Below are positions 1-8,719 of a stretch of 64,000 bases of DNA, one piece after another. Each line of letters begins with the position of its first letter. The first letter of the stretch is position 1. A program made the position numbers and the translations under genes. Source of the stretch: Candidatus Oleimmundimicrobium americanum (GTDB lineage Bacteria; Actinomycetota; Aquicultoria; UBA3085; Oleimmundimicrobiaceae); assembly GCA_002366545.1 (NCBI GenBank), contig DFBH01000074.1, positions 1 through 64,000 on the forward strand, in the 5' to 3' direction. The notes beneath the pieces were generated by a model. That model was not told the origin of the DNA. It made no database searches and saw nothing but the letters and a program-made list of their open reading frames with translations.

Positions 1-122
1 TCGCTTAACTACCGTTCGCTCGATGGCTGATAGTTCAAACCATAAGCCCTCTGCTATTTGCCATAAGCCACCAGCTTTGTTGACTTTTGACTTTTCCTTT
101 ACCCTTCTTTTTCTATCTGCTA
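1..122. repeat. Intergenic repeat words at the window edge
   Basis: No gene is visible. The stretch contains short words that recur in other gaps of the window, such as gctcgatggctgatag and ctgctatttgccataagcc, which resemble text at 29.5 kb, 20.5 kb and 49.6 kb. It lies downstream of the minus-strand lemA gene and probably continues past the window edge. Confidence 0.5.
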
Positions 123-677
123 TTAAAACTCCACCTTAATTGGCTCCCTAGAGGCTTCCTCTATCTCAAAGTAGTCGCGCTCTTTAAAATCAAAAATGGA
201 AGCGACAATATTGCTGGGGAAAGACTGGATTACCGTGTGAAGTTTCATGACTGTATCATTGTAAAACTGACGAGCATAAGCAATTTTACCCTCGGTTCCA
301 GCCAACTCCTCTTGAAGCATCATGAAATTCTGATTCGCTTTAAGCTCCGGATAAGCCTCGGCAACCGCAAAAAGCGATTTTAGAGTCTGGGTAAGCATAT
401 TTTCTGCATTTGCTTGTTCCTTAACGTTTCCCGCTTGGATTGCTTGAGCCCTCGCTTTTGTAACTTTCTCAAAAACTTCCTTTTCGTGAGCAGCATAACC
501 CTTAACAGTCTCAATCAAGTTGGGAATCAAATCGTAGCGACGCTTAAGCTGAACATCAATTTGAGCCCAGGCATTGTCTGTTCTGTTCCTTAAAGTAATT
601 AAACGATTGTAAACCGCAATAACGCCAAGAATGACAACTCCTAACAAAATAACGAGAACCATTGATGCAAAACCCAT
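123..677 (-). CDS. lemA: LemA family protein
   Basis: The 184-residue product is the usual length for LemA proteins. Residues about 3-22 form one hydrophobic membrane anchor, and the rest is a charged, helical domain carrying the family signature around [19 protein letters not shown], followed by long amphipathic helices. LemA proteins are widespread, membrane-anchored and of unsettled function. In many bacteria lemA sits beside a DUF2207 gene; here the DUF2207 gene is about 8 kb away. The gene is divergent from the rhomboid protease, and a strong sigma70-like promoter (TTGACA, 17 nt, TATGAT) lies upstream on the minus strand. The family call is firm; the role is unknown. Confidence 0.93.
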   Translation of the reverse strand: MGFASMVLVILLGVVILGVIAVYNRLITLRNRTDNAWAQIDVQLKRRYDLIPNLIETVKGYAAHEKEVFEKVTKARAQAIQAGNVKEQANAENMLTQTLKSLFAVAEAYPELKANQNFMMLQEELAGTEGKIAYARQFYNDTVMKLHTVIQSFPSNIVASIFDFKERDYFEIEEASREPIKVEF

Positions 678-715
678 AAGCCTTCCCCTTTCTTTTTAGT
701 TATACGTGTAGTTTT

Positions 716-766
716 ATCATAATTTCGCCAATATGCTTTGTCAATTTTCTCCACTTTAGTTAAAAT
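716..766. promoter_or_regulatory. Divergent promoters with a shared -35 for lemA and rhomboid gene
   Basis: On the minus strand TTGACA (739-744) and TATGAT (716-721) are 17 nt apart and point at lemA. On the plus strand TTGTCA (738-743) and TAAAAT (761-766) are also 17 nt apart and point at the rhomboid gene. The two -35 hexamers occupy almost the same bases, so only one polymerase could sit there at a time. The rhomboid transcript would have a leader of only about 12 nt, which still holds the AGGAGG ribosome binding site. This is read from sequence; start sites are untested. Confidence 0.55.
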
Positions 767-784
767 TGGGGCTCAGGAGGTCAA

Positions 785-1486
785 ATGATTATTCCTATTC
801 ATGATGAAAATCCTACGCAAACAATTTCCTGGGTAACGATAAGCCTAATTATTGCAAACATCCTTGTTTTTATTTACGAGCTATCCCTCGGGAACACTTT
901 AGATATATTCATGAGAGAATATACAATGATTCCCTACCTGGTTGTTCAATTCCCAAGCGTTGGCACCTACTCAACCATATTTACCTCAATCTTCTTACAT
1001 GGAAGCTGGATTCACATCATTGGAAATATGCTTTATCTCTGGATTTTTGGCAACAATATTGAGGATATTTTGGGACATGGAAGATTTTTTATCTTTTATC
1101 TTTTATGTGGATTAGGGGGAGCCGCAGGGCACATACTTTCCAATCCAAATTCACACATTCCAAGTTTAGGCGCAAGCGGAGCTATTGCCGGAGCACTTGC
1201 CGCTTATCTAATTCTTTATCCCTTAGCCTCAATCGATGTCGCGGTCCCCATATTCATTTTCATTAAAATAATTAGGTTGCCCGCAATCATAGTCATTGGT
1301 TTCTGGTTTATCCTACAACTTGTAAGCAGCTACACGATAATTACATCACCAACCATACAGTCAAGTGGAGGAGTCGCTTGGTTTGCACATATAGGTGGGT
1401 TTATTACCGGCTTTCTTTTAATATTAATTTTTCCTAAAAAACGCAAGCCCAAAAAAAGACGCAAAGCCAACAAGGGCTACTTCTAA
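785..1486 (+). CDS. Rhomboid family intramembrane serine protease
   Basis: The 233-residue polytopic membrane protein carries the full rhomboid signature: HGSWIHIIGNML (His77 and Asn81 of the oxyanion region), the nucleophile motif GASGAIAG with Ser131, and the catalytic histidine in AHIGGFITG (His202). About six hydrophobic segments are present, ending in a lysine/arginine-rich cytoplasmic tail. Rhomboids cleave transmembrane substrates inside the bilayer; the substrate here is unknown. The ATG is preceded by a strong AGGAGG site 4 nt upstream. The stop codon overlaps by 3 nt the end of a small convergent minus-strand ORF. Confidence 0.93.
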   Translation: MIIPIHDENPTQTISWVTISLIIANILVFIYELSLGNTLDIFMREYTMIPYLVVQFPSVGTYSTIFTSIFLHGSWIHIIGNMLYLWIFGNNIEDILGHGRFFIFYLLCGLGGAAGHILSNPNSHIPSLGASGAIAGALAAYLILYPLASIDVAVPIFIFIKIIRLPAIIVIGFWFILQLVSSYTIITSPTIQSSGGVAWFAHIGGFITGFLLILIFPKKRKPKKRRKANKGYF

Positions 1487-1611
1487 CTTTCCATTATTTG
1501 AATCAAAACCTCTTTCTCGCCCGGCTCACCTATATCAAAAAGAACATCTGCCGCTACATGCCCAAGTAAGCTACCGCACCAGGTCAACCACTTGTTTGTA
1601 GCACCAATCAC
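1483..1611 (-). CDS. Small ORF in frame after the L,D-transpeptidase stop
   Basis: A GTG-initiated 42-codon frame begins IGATNKWLTWCGSLL after the first residue and ends EVLIQIMES. It has a good ribosome binding site (AAGGAG, about 8 nt upstream) formed by bases just around the TAA of the L,D-transpeptidase gene. It is in the same reading frame as that gene, separated by a TAA and four codons. Composition looks protein-like rather than random, and it ends exactly against the rhomboid stop. I do not recognise a family. It may be a small translationally coupled protein, a degraded C-terminal extension, or chance. Confidence 0.35.
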   Translation of the reverse strand: MIGATNKWLTWCGSLLGHVAADVLFDIGEPGEKEVLIQIMES

Positions 1612-1623
1612 CCATATCTCTCC

Positions 1624-2928
1624 TTATTTGACTATAACAACAGGCACTCCGACTGAAACTCTGGGGTAAAGATCAATTACATCGCTTGGACGCATCCTTA
1701 TGCACCCGTGCGAAGCGGCCCTACCTATCGACCAAACTTGAGGGGTGCCATGGATTCTTATGCCGGAAGCAGAAATATTTAAAGCCCTCGGCCCAAGAGG
1801 ATTCCCCGGCCCCGGCGGTATAAATGGCGGCATATCTTCAGACCACGACTTGTTCGGATTATACCAGGTAGGCTTCATCCTTTTTGCAGTTATTTTGTAA
1901 TTTCCAAGAGGCGTAGGATGTCTCGGAGACCCTACCGCAACCCCGTAAATTTTTACCACCAATCCCCCTTTGTAAAGATATAACTGTCTCTCGGAAATAT
2001 CTAAAATCAGCCGAGTGCTGTTAAGTTCAAACGACCATTTTCTGCCGTCTTTATTCCCGGCAACGTCAACAATTTCCACCATTACTTCATGCTCACCATT
2101 AGCAAGGGGTGGTGGTTTACACTTAAGCATCATGATTTTTGGGTCAAATTCATAATCCGTCTTTCCGCCATCAACCCAAACATTAATTGAAGAAATTTTA
2201 TAATTTTCCTCCAAGTTAACCTGGATTATCGGAGCATGCTCTCTTACAACCGAATTCTCGTCCGGGAAAACACTCAATATTTTTGGAGGAGATGCATCAA
2301 AGATAACCGGAATTTTTTTGCTCCAAGCATTTCCGGCCTTATCAACTGTTTCTAAAACCAATTCATTTTCTTTCTCAGGCAACCTCCATATATCAAGCAC
2401 AAAATTTCCGTTGGCATCAACCCCGCCAAACGGCAATTTTTCGCCATTTAAAAAAACAGCCATTTGAATATCGGGTTCGCTTTTACCTTTAAGATTAACT
2501 CTAGAGACCGGCGTAGCTACAACTCCATTAAAATTATTGAAAGTTACTTCGGGGGCTATTGTATCAATAACAAAAGACCACTTCAATTTGATCTTTTTAG
2601 AAAATAAGCAGCGACACAAAAGATCAACCTCCGCAACGTGCTCTCCTTCAAACAACCTCTGAGAAGAAGAATAAATAAAACCATTTGGGTCTGTGCCCAC
2701 AGATGGGATAACGTCCTGATCGTCTATTTCAAACCTCACAAGTTCCAAGCTCGTGAAGGGAGCCAAAGTTTTTACAGAGATGGTCGGATTAAAATTGGAA
2801 ATTACTTTCCCGTCCGAAGGACTAATGTGTATAAAAGAACGCCCCAAGCCGTAAAGAAGCGCCCAAACCAAAACCGATAAAACAGTTATTCCGCCAAGCA
2901 AATATATTATTAACTTTTTTCTCTCCAT
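1624..2928 (-). CDS. L,D-transpeptidase (YkuD) with Ig-like repeats
   Basis: The 434-residue protein starts with a membrane anchor (about residues 5-27), continues with two or three bacterial Ig-like beta-sandwich repeats (for example DTIAPEVTFNNFNG and VIFDASPPKILSVFPDE), and ends in a YkuD catalytic domain with IRIHGTP and the active-site motif SHGCIRM. YkuD enzymes make 3-3 peptidoglycan cross-links or attach proteins to peptidoglycan outside the membrane. The catalytic His and Cys are present, so it should be active. The Ig repeats probably space the catalytic domain away from the membrane. The ATG follows TATTATGGAGAG. It is divergent from the EF-G-like gene. Confidence 0.93.
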   Translation of the reverse strand: MERKKLIIYLLGGITVLSVLVWALLYGLGRSFIHISPSDGKVISNFNPTISVKTLAPFTSLELVRFEIDDQDVIPSVGTDPNGFIYSSSQRLFEGEHVAEVDLLCRCLFSKKIKLKWSFVIDTIAPEVTFNNFNGVVATPVSRVNLKGKSEPDIQMAVFLNGEKLPFGGVDANGNFVLDIWRLPEKENELVLETVDKAGNAWSKKIPVIFDASPPKILSVFPDENSVVREHAPIIQVNLEENYKISSINVWVDGGKTDYEFDPKIMMLKCKPPPLANGEHEVMVEIVDVAGNKDGRKWSFELNSTRLILDISERQLYLYKGGLVVKIYGVAVGSPRHPTPLGNYKITAKRMKPTWYNPNKSWSEDMPPFIPPGPGNPLGPRALNISASGIRIHGTPQVWSIGRAASHGCIRMRPSDVIDLYPRVSVGVPVVIVK

Positions 2929-2979
2929 AATACCTCTGCATAATTAAGATTTTAAAACATTATACCCTTTAATAACCAC

Positions 2980-3007
2980 TTGAAAAGCTTTTATCTTCAT
3001 TTAAGAT
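2980..3007 (+). promoter_or_regulatory. Possible promoter of the EF-G-like gene
   Basis: TTGAAA (2980-2985) and TAAGAT (3002-3007) are separated by 16 nt. Transcription would begin near 3014, inside the longest possible reading frame of the EF-G-like gene, which supports the downstream ATG at 3097 as the true start. The match is moderate. Confidence 0.35.
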
Positions 3008-3096
3008 TATCGTTCTATTCTGAGAGAAGGATTGTTGACCTCAGATGTCGAAATCACAAATTTATATGCATAAATAATTCGGAGGGGGATAACTTT

Positions 3097-5178
3097 ATGG
3101 GTATTGAAAAAACAACAACGAGGAAAATTAGGAATGTCGGTATAACCGCACACGGTGGAACAGGAAAAACTTCCCTCAGTGAGGGAATGCTGTTCAATTC
3201 CAAAAACATAAGCCGTTTAGGCAAAGTGGATGATGGCTCTACTGTATCCGATTACGACCCCGAGGAAATTAAAAGAAAGATATCAATAAATGCAGCCTTG
3301 ACGCCGGTGGAATGGGAAGAAAACAAAATTAACTTAATTGACACCCCCGGTTATGCTGATTTTATCAGCGAGGTAAAAGCATCTTTACAAATATCCGACG
3401 GAGCAATTATTTTAGTAGATGCACTTATGGGTGTCGAAACCCAAACCGAAATAGTCTGGAAAATGGCTAATGAAAGAAATCTGCCAAGATTGATATTCGT
3501 CAACAAAATGGATAAGGAAGATGCCAATTTTGAGAAAGACCTGGAAAGTTTGAAAAGCACATTAGACAACTCGGTAACAGCCGTTCAGCTTCCGCTTGGC
3601 ACAGACAAAGAATTTAAAGGCGTAATTGACTTGGTTAAAATGAGAGCATTAACCTTCAATAACGGGAAAATAATCGAAGAAGCCATTCCCGAAGAACTTC
3701 AACCAACTGTAGAAAAATATCTAAAAATCCTTACCGAGGCAATTGCGGAAACAGACGATGACCTCTTAACCAAATATTTAGAAGAGGAACCCTTAACGCC
3801 TGAGGAAATCATTTCGGGCTTAAAAAAAGCTGTAAAGAAGGGTAAAATTATTCCCGTTTTTTGCGGTTCCGCTCTTAAAAATATAGGCATACAACCTCTG
3901 CTCGACGCAGTAATTGATTATCTTCCGTCCCCCGATGAAATGCCTGAAGTAAAGGGCAAAAATCCAAAAACCAATGAAGAAGAAGTGCGAAAACCCATTG
4001 AGGATGAACCGTTTTGCGCTCTGGTATTTAAGACAATATCAGACCCTTATATCGGCAAACTTAATTTTGTCAGGGTCTACTCGGGGACACTAAAAACCGA
4101 TAGTCATATATATAACGCAACCAATAAAAACAAAGAAAAGGTTGGTCACTTATTCCAAATGCAGGGGAAAGAACAAAAAGAAATAAAAGAAGCGGGAGCA
4201 GGAGATATCGTAGCCATCCCCAAACTTTCCCACACCCATACAGGAGATACTCTTTGCGATGAATCAAGGCCGATTGTTTTAAAGAAAATCGATTTTCCTG
4301 AGCCTATTTTCTCAATCGCAATAGATACAAAAAGAAAAGAGGATGAAGAAAAACTCGCCACTTCACTAACAAAACTAGCGGAGGAAGACCCAACGTTTAC
4401 GATAAGAAGAGATCACGATGTTGGCCAGACAATTATCTCTGGCATGGGGAATGTTCATTTAGAAGTAAAAATAAACAAACTTAAGCAAAAGTTCGGCGTG
4501 GAAACAATAAAAGAGGAGCTAAAAATAGCGTATAAAGAGACGATTCGTAAAACATCAAAGGTACAAGGAAAATACAAAAAACAGTCGGGCGGTCACGGTC
4601 AATATGGAGATGTATGGATAGAGTTTCGACCTCTTCCCCATAGAGGAGGATTTGAATTCGAAGATAAAATCTTCGGTGGTTCAGTTCCCAGACAATACAT
4701 TCCCGCCGTCGAAAAGGGGCTTAAAGAAGCCCTTAATGAAGGCATACTGGCCGGTTATCCGGTTGTCGACATAAAAACAATACTTTACGATGGCTCATAC
4801 CACCCGGTTGACTCATCCGAAATGGCCTTTAAAATAGCAGCCTCGATGGCCTTTAAGAAGGGCTTGCTTGAAGCCAATCCGGTAATTTTAGAACCCATTT
4901 TAAACGTCGAGGTCATCGTGCCTGAAAGTGATATGGGAACTATCATGGGAGATTTAAACAGCAAGCGAGGAAAGATTCTTGGCATGGAGCCCATCGGAAA
5001 CGGCTACGAAAGTGTAAGAGCCCAGGTTCCGGAAGCAGAAATGAAAAGATACGCGGCCGAGCTTCGCTCGATGGCCCATGGACGCGCCACTTTCTCCGTT
5101 AAATTCGCCAACTACGAAGAGGCCCCTCATGACATACAGGAAAAAATAATTGCAGAGGCAAGGGCGGAAAAGAAGTAG
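3097..5178 (+). CDS. Elongation factor G-like translational GTPase
   Basis: The start is placed at ATG 3097, 693 residues, because GGAGGGGG sits just upstream; a longer frame reaching back to 2980 lacks a ribosome site and overlaps a possible promoter. G-domain motifs are G1 AHGGTGKTS, G3 DTPGYADF and G4 NKMD, followed by EF-G domains II-V (for example HGQYGDVWIEF and the C-terminal YAAELRSMAHGRATF). The G1 loop AHGGTGKT differs from canonical EF-G (AHIDAGKT), which places it with EF-G paralogues of the EF-G2/EF-G-like group rather than the housekeeping fusA. Those paralogues have poorly defined roles in translation. It is monocistronic here. Confidence 0.88.
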   Translation: MGIEKTTTRKIRNVGITAHGGTGKTSLSEGMLFNSKNISRLGKVDDGSTVSDYDPEEIKRKISINAALTPVEWEENKINLIDTPGYADFISEVKASLQISDGAIILVDALMGVETQTEIVWKMANERNLPRLIFVNKMDKEDANFEKDLESLKSTLDNSVTAVQLPLGTDKEFKGVIDLVKMRALTFNNGKIIEEAIPEELQPTVEKYLKILTEAIAETDDDLLTKYLEEEPLTPEEIISGLKKAVKKGKIIPVFCGSALKNIGIQPLLDAVIDYLPSPDEMPEVKGKNPKTNEEEVRKPIEDEPFCALVFKTISDPYIGKLNFVRVYSGTLKTDSHIYNATNKNKEKVGHLFQMQGKEQKEIKEAGAGDIVAIPKLSHTHTGDTLCDESRPIVLKKIDFPEPIFSIAIDTKRKEDEEKLATSLTKLAEEDPTFTIRRDHDVGQTIISGMGNVHLEVKINKLKQKFGVETIKEELKIAYKETIRKTSKVQGKYKKQSGGHGQYGDVWIEFRPLPHRGGFEFEDKIFGGSVPRQYIPAVEKGLKEALNEGILAGYPVVDIKTILYDGSYHPVDSSEMAFKIAASMAFKKGLLEANPVILEPILNVEVIVPESDMGTIMGDLNSKRGKILGMEPIGNGYESVRAQVPEAEMKRYAAELRSMAHGRATFSVKFANYEEAPHDIQEKIIAEARAEKK

Positions 5179-5325
5179 GTAGTTGCCAGGAAAATAAAAG
5201 TAAAAGCTTTCATTGATTTTGGTTTTTTAAATCCCGGGTGGGTTGTTCAAAAGCGACGTATGAGAACACTGTTTTGCTTGACCACTGCTCTTTTTAAGAG
5301 TATTTTTCTTGGTTTTTTACACCTC
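5179..5325. other. Gap after the EF-G-like gene
   Basis: No gene or clear terminator is visible. The sequence leads into the folded element at 5326-5478. The remaining bases 5479-5638, between that element and the end of the LysE-type gene, also show nothing recognisable. Confidence 0.4.
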
Positions 5326-5478
5326 GTGGCTCTCGCTTAGAGCGACTCTGAGCACGCCGTCAAACGAGTGAAACTCGAGTAGCAGCGGCAAATCGCGTGC
5401 CCGAAGGGTAAATAGCGATTCCGCTCTGCGAGAGTGAGCGAGTAGGCGCGCGCAAGCAGAGTCTCTGGTGAGAGCCAC
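5326..5478. other. Structured element with terminal inverted repeats
   Basis: A 153-nt segment is closed by imperfect inverted ends: gtggctctcgcttagagcg/actctg at 5326-5350 pairs with cagagtctctggtgagagccac at 5457-5478 (GTGGCTCTC and ACTCTG match exactly). Inside are several hairpins: CGAGT-GAA-ACTCG (5365-5377), AATCGC...GCGATT (5391-5420) with an inner CCC-GAA-GGG (5400-5408), and CTCT-GCG-AGAG (5424-5434), plus alternating GC at 5446-5453. It is richer in GC than its flanks. Open frames across it are by-products of the composition. It could be a structured RNA or a small palindromic mobile repeat; I do not recognise a known class. Confidence 0.5.
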
Positions 5479-5638
5479 AAAAAAAGAAGTTCTTGGGCAC
5501 GCAAGAAAATGAAGGAGAATAAAGTTTCGCACTGTGAGAGTCGAATGAATAGGGAAGCAAACCAGAGCCTAAGGGTAATCCACAAAAAGAAATGAGAATG
5601 GATTTTACTTAAAGGAGCTTAAAAACTCTTCTCGAGTT

Positions 5639-6280
5639 TTAAGCTCCCAGAAAAAACCTCAATCCGGAAAAAACAAAATAAGCCGCAAGCAAGATGAGGA
5701 AAATGCCGCAGGCAAAAATCGTACCTCTGTAAACCTTCTCGCCAAAAAATCTCTTCCCCGTTACAACCATGAGTGATACCGCACTATACCAGATTAAATC
5801 GGCGAGAATGTGAGCAGTAAAGAAAAAGATGAGGCCCAAAACACCGAACTTTAAAGCCGCCAGAACATAGGCAACCCCAATCGTGGCCCACCAGATGGTC
5901 CAATACGGATTTGAGAGACTAACAAAGATTCCCGCCGCAACCGGCCCTATTTTAGTCTTTGAAAAGGAACTTATTTCAAAAGACATGGTTTTTTTGATGG
6001 CTCCTCTTAGCATATCCGAACCCATCCACAACAAAAAAAGTCCACCCAAAAAGCCAATTATGCCGACAAACGTGTGATTTGTAAAAATTCCTTTGAAGCC
6101 AAGAACTAAGGCTACAACCAAGGCAAGCTCTAATATCGCATGCCCAAGAATAATGAGTGGCCCCGCCCAAAACCCCCTCTGGTGGGACTCGCTTATGGTA
6201 ACCGTAAGAAGCGGACCGGGAATCATTGCTCCGGAAAAAGCAACCATTAATGATGTAATAAAAATTCCTAACAATTCCAT
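5639..6280 (-). CDS. LysE family amino-acid exporter
   Basis: The 213-residue inner-membrane protein has six predicted hydrophobic segments and the LysE family N-terminal signature with FSGAMIPGPLLTVTISES and a following GHAILEL segment. LysE/RhtB proteins export amino acids such as lysine, arginine or homoserine; the substrate cannot be read from sequence. It stands alone on the minus strand, divergent from the DUF1015 gene. A TATAAT (6297-6302 on the minus strand) lies about 16 nt upstream of the start, without a convincing -35. Family assignment is secure. Confidence 0.9.
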   Translation of the reverse strand: MELLGIFITSLMVAFSGAMIPGPLLTVTISESHQRGFWAGPLIILGHAILELALVVALVLGFKGIFTNHTFVGIIGFLGGLFLLWMGSDMLRGAIKKTMSFEISSFSKTKIGPVAAGIFVSLSNPYWTIWWATIGVAYVLAALKFGVLGLIFFFTAHILADLIWYSAVSLMVVTGKRFFGEKVYRGTIFACGIFLILLAAYFVFSGLRFFLGA

Positions 6281-6528
6281 TTCAAATCACATCCACATTA
6301 TATCTAATTAAAAAAATTCTTTTGCGAGTATTTGGGTCGCAATGAATCCCGAGACATCGAACGAAAGTGAGAAAAAATCTCGACAACAACATTTTGGATA
6401 CCATCATCGTTTGTATTTTTTATTAAAATTTTGCTCATCTCTTGCCCACTCGAAAAATAAATGTAATAATTCGTTGTTCAAAACAAACATCTAATCTAAA
6501 ATTATAATGTTTGTAAATTTAAATAAGG

Positions 6529-7863
6529 ATGAATGCATTGATTAAAATTAAACCATTTAAAGGCATTACTTACAATATTAATAAGGTTAATCTGAGCAAT
6601 GTTACAACCCCTCCCTATGACATAATTTCTCCTGAAGAAAAAGAGAATTTCTACAAAAAAAGCGAGTACAGCATAATTCGTCTTGTCCTTGGTAAAAACG
6701 AGCTGAGTGACAATAAATTGAATAATAAGTATAGTCGCGCCGCCAACTACTTAAAAAATTGGTTAGACCGAGAGATTCTAATCCCTTCAAAAAAACCCGG
6801 AATCTACATTTACGAACAAGGGTATGAACTAAAAGGTAAGAAAAAGAAGCGCATCGGCTTCATAGCCCTCCTAAAACTCGAGGATTTTGAAAGCGGTAAA
6901 GTTTTACCCCACGAAAAAACTTTTCCCAAAGCCAAAATCGACCGCTTTAATTTATTAAGTGCGTGCAAAACTAATTTTAGTCAGGTCTTCTCGTTGTATT
7001 CTGACCCGGAAGGAAAGATAGACAGCATCTTAAGAAAATTTTCCAGTGATGAATCAACTCTTAAAGTAACCGACAGCGACAAAGTAAGCCACACCTTACA
7101 CCCCATCACAGATAAAGAAACCAGCGAGGAAATTGCAAACCTTATGAAAGATAAGACCATATTTATAGCTGACGGTCACCACCGCTACGAAACCGCCCTG
7201 AATTATCGAAACGAGATGAGGCAAAAAATTGAAAGCTTTACCGGAGAAGAAGGATTCAATTACGTGATGATGATGTTTGTAAATATGGACGATGAGGGTT
7301 TATCTGTTCTGCCGGTTCATCGAGTGATAAAAAACATCCCATCGCCAAATGAAGATGAAATTTTAAAAAAAGCTTCCAACCTCTTTAAAATCAAATCCTT
7401 TGAATTTGATAAAGACAGTAAGGAAGAGGTAAAGAACACTTTAAATAAAAAACTATCCGCGGAATTCGGCAAATCTCATACCTTTGGAATGTATCTTGGC
7501 ACAAACAAATACCATCTGCTCACTTTGAAAGACGAAGATGTAATGAATGAAATGGTTTTAACCGAGCATTCTTCCAACTGGAAAAAATTAGACATAACCA
7601 TACTTCACGCTTTACTCATCGACAAGATCCTCGACGTAAAAAGCAAGAACTTAATTAAACATGGGTCAATAAAATTTACACCTGACGAAAATGTAGCTCT
7701 TGGTCTTGTCGATAAAAAAGACTATCAAATTGCATTATTAGTCAATCAAACCAAGGTCGAAGAGGTGAAGGCCATTGCAAGCAACCGCGAGAAAATGCCA
7801 CAAAAATCAACTTACTTCTATCCTAAATTGCTTACGGGCATGGTTATAAACAAGCATGACTAA
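6529..7863 (+). CDS. DUF1015 family protein
   Basis: The 444-residue soluble protein matches the DUF1015 family: an N-terminal IKPFKGITYN motif, TTPPYDIISPEE, LPHEKTFPKAKIDR and the most conserved stretch ADGHHRYETALNYR. Length is typical. The function is not established; the conserved HHR motif suggests a catalytic or ligand-binding site. The ATG at 6529 overlaps the AAGG ribosome site, and a TTG three codons later gives better spacing and the usual N-terminus MIKIKPF, so the exact start is uncertain. A TATAAT at 6503-6508 lies just upstream. Confidence 0.9.
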   Translation: MNALIKIKPFKGITYNINKVNLSNVTTPPYDIISPEEKENFYKKSEYSIIRLVLGKNELSDNKLNNKYSRAANYLKNWLDREILIPSKKPGIYIYEQGYELKGKKKKRIGFIALLKLEDFESGKVLPHEKTFPKAKIDRFNLLSACKTNFSQVFSLYSDPEGKIDSILRKFSSDESTLKVTDSDKVSHTLHPITDKETSEEIANLMKDKTIFIADGHHRYETALNYRNEMRQKIESFTGEEGFNYVMMMFVNMDDEGLSVLPVHRVIKNIPSPNEDEILKKASNLFKIKSFEFDKDSKEEVKNTLNKKLSAEFGKSHTFGMYLGTNKYHLLTLKDEDVMNEMVLTEHSSNWKKLDITILHALLIDKILDVKSKNLIKHGSIKFTPDENVALGLVDKKDYQIALLVNQTKVEEVKAIASNREKMPQKSTYFYPKLLTGMVINKHD

Positions 7864-8104
7864 CAAAGTGCAGAGTATAGAATATGGAGTATGGATTATA
7901 GAAAAAACCAATAAACTACCGCTTGCCCGCAGGCGCGGTAATTAAAAATTAAGAAAGCTTTTATTCAGAGGATAATTCTTTGAATTGAAAGCAACTTAGA
8001 ATTTTATCTTTTAGGGTTTGGTTTTAAATTTTAAATTTTAAATTTTTCTATATAGTTTTTCTTTTTTATATCTTAGTTCTTCATTTTGACTTACTACCGA
8101 CTGT
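7864..8104. repeat. Intergenic repeat modules between DUF1015 and DUF6485
   Basis: This gap carries three kinds of repeat word. One is agtatagaatatggagtatg (from 7874), the reverse complement of which recurs at 29660-29676. The second is a GC hairpin, ACCGC...GCGGT at 7918-7939. The third is an AT-rich block, ttttaaattttaaatttt followed by tctatat, whose reverse complement recurs near 23.1 kb. It ends with ctaccgactg just before the next ribosome binding site. No gene is seen. Confidence 0.55.
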
Positions 8105-8116
8105 AAGGAGGATATT

Positions 8117-8308
8117 ATGGAGTGCACATTTGAAGAAAATAAAAAAAGTTGCCCTTGCACATACGAGCCCTGCAGCAGAAAGGGTAAGTGCTGCGAGTGC
8201 GTGGCTTATCATAGAAATAGAGGAGAGCTTCCCGGTTGCTTTTTCCCACCCGAGATTGAGTGCATCTATGATAGATCGATAGAGAGATTTGTTTCGCTCT
8301 ATAAGTAA
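8117..8308 (+). CDS. Small cysteine-rich DUF6485 family protein
   Basis: A 63-residue protein has about nine cysteines arranged as [17 protein letters not shown], then [13 protein letters not shown] and [10 protein letters not shown]. This matches the small cytosolic DUF6485 family seen in anaerobes. The spacing suggests metal or iron-sulfur binding, but no function is established. An excellent ribosome site (AAGGAGG, about 8 nt upstream) supports the ATG. A longer antisense frame (8081-8443) covers it and is a shadow. Repeat-rich gaps flank the gene on both sides. Confidence 0.85.
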   Translation: MECTFEENKKSCPCTYEPCSRKGKCCECVAYHRNRGELPGCFFPPEIECIYDRSIERFVSLYK

Positions 8309-8719
8309 ACTGGCTGATAGCTTATAGCATATGGCTGATGCCTGCCCGCCTCTGGCGGGGCTTATGACGTATGACAAATGGCTGGTAGTTAAGAATGAAG
8401 GGTAACGGGTAGAAAGGAAAGAGAGCTGGCGACATAATAACATAGCGGCTTAGAAACCAAGTAGCCACGTAGCCAAGAAACTAAGGAATCAAAGTAGAGA
8501 CATGGTTAAAAATTGGGAGCACGGAGCTTGGAGTATGAAAAAACAAATCAACCAACTAGCGAACTACCGACTGGCAGACAGGTACAATAGACACGGAAAT
8601 TTAAAATGTCTTTAAGAATTTTAAACTTTTTCATTTTTATATATCGTTTTTAACTTTTATTTTTTAATTTTTAATTCGAACTTGCTCCCGACTGTCAACT
8701 AACAAACTACCGACTAATA
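8309..8719. repeat. Cluster of intergenic repeat modules
   Basis: A 411-nt gap without a gene. It contains the palindromic 25-nt GC module at 8337-8361 (core tgcccgcctctggcgggg), the long module at 8426-8488 (reverse orientation, core aaaccaagtagccacgtagc), the word gaactaccgactggcagaca near 8563, and an AT-rich block at 8600-8670. The same modules recur at about 29.5-29.9, 49.6, 54.6-54.8 and 62.3 kb in other combinations. Confidence 0.65.

Noticed and set aside
5317..5585. Several overlapping minus-strand frames of 66-82 codons
   Set aside because: They lie across the GC-rich hairpin element, have no ribosome sites and low-complexity Ser/Arg/Leu composition.
8081..8443. 120-codon minus-strand frame over the DUF6485 gene
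   Set aside because: It is antisense to a well-supported gene with a strong ribosome site and runs into repeat sequence.
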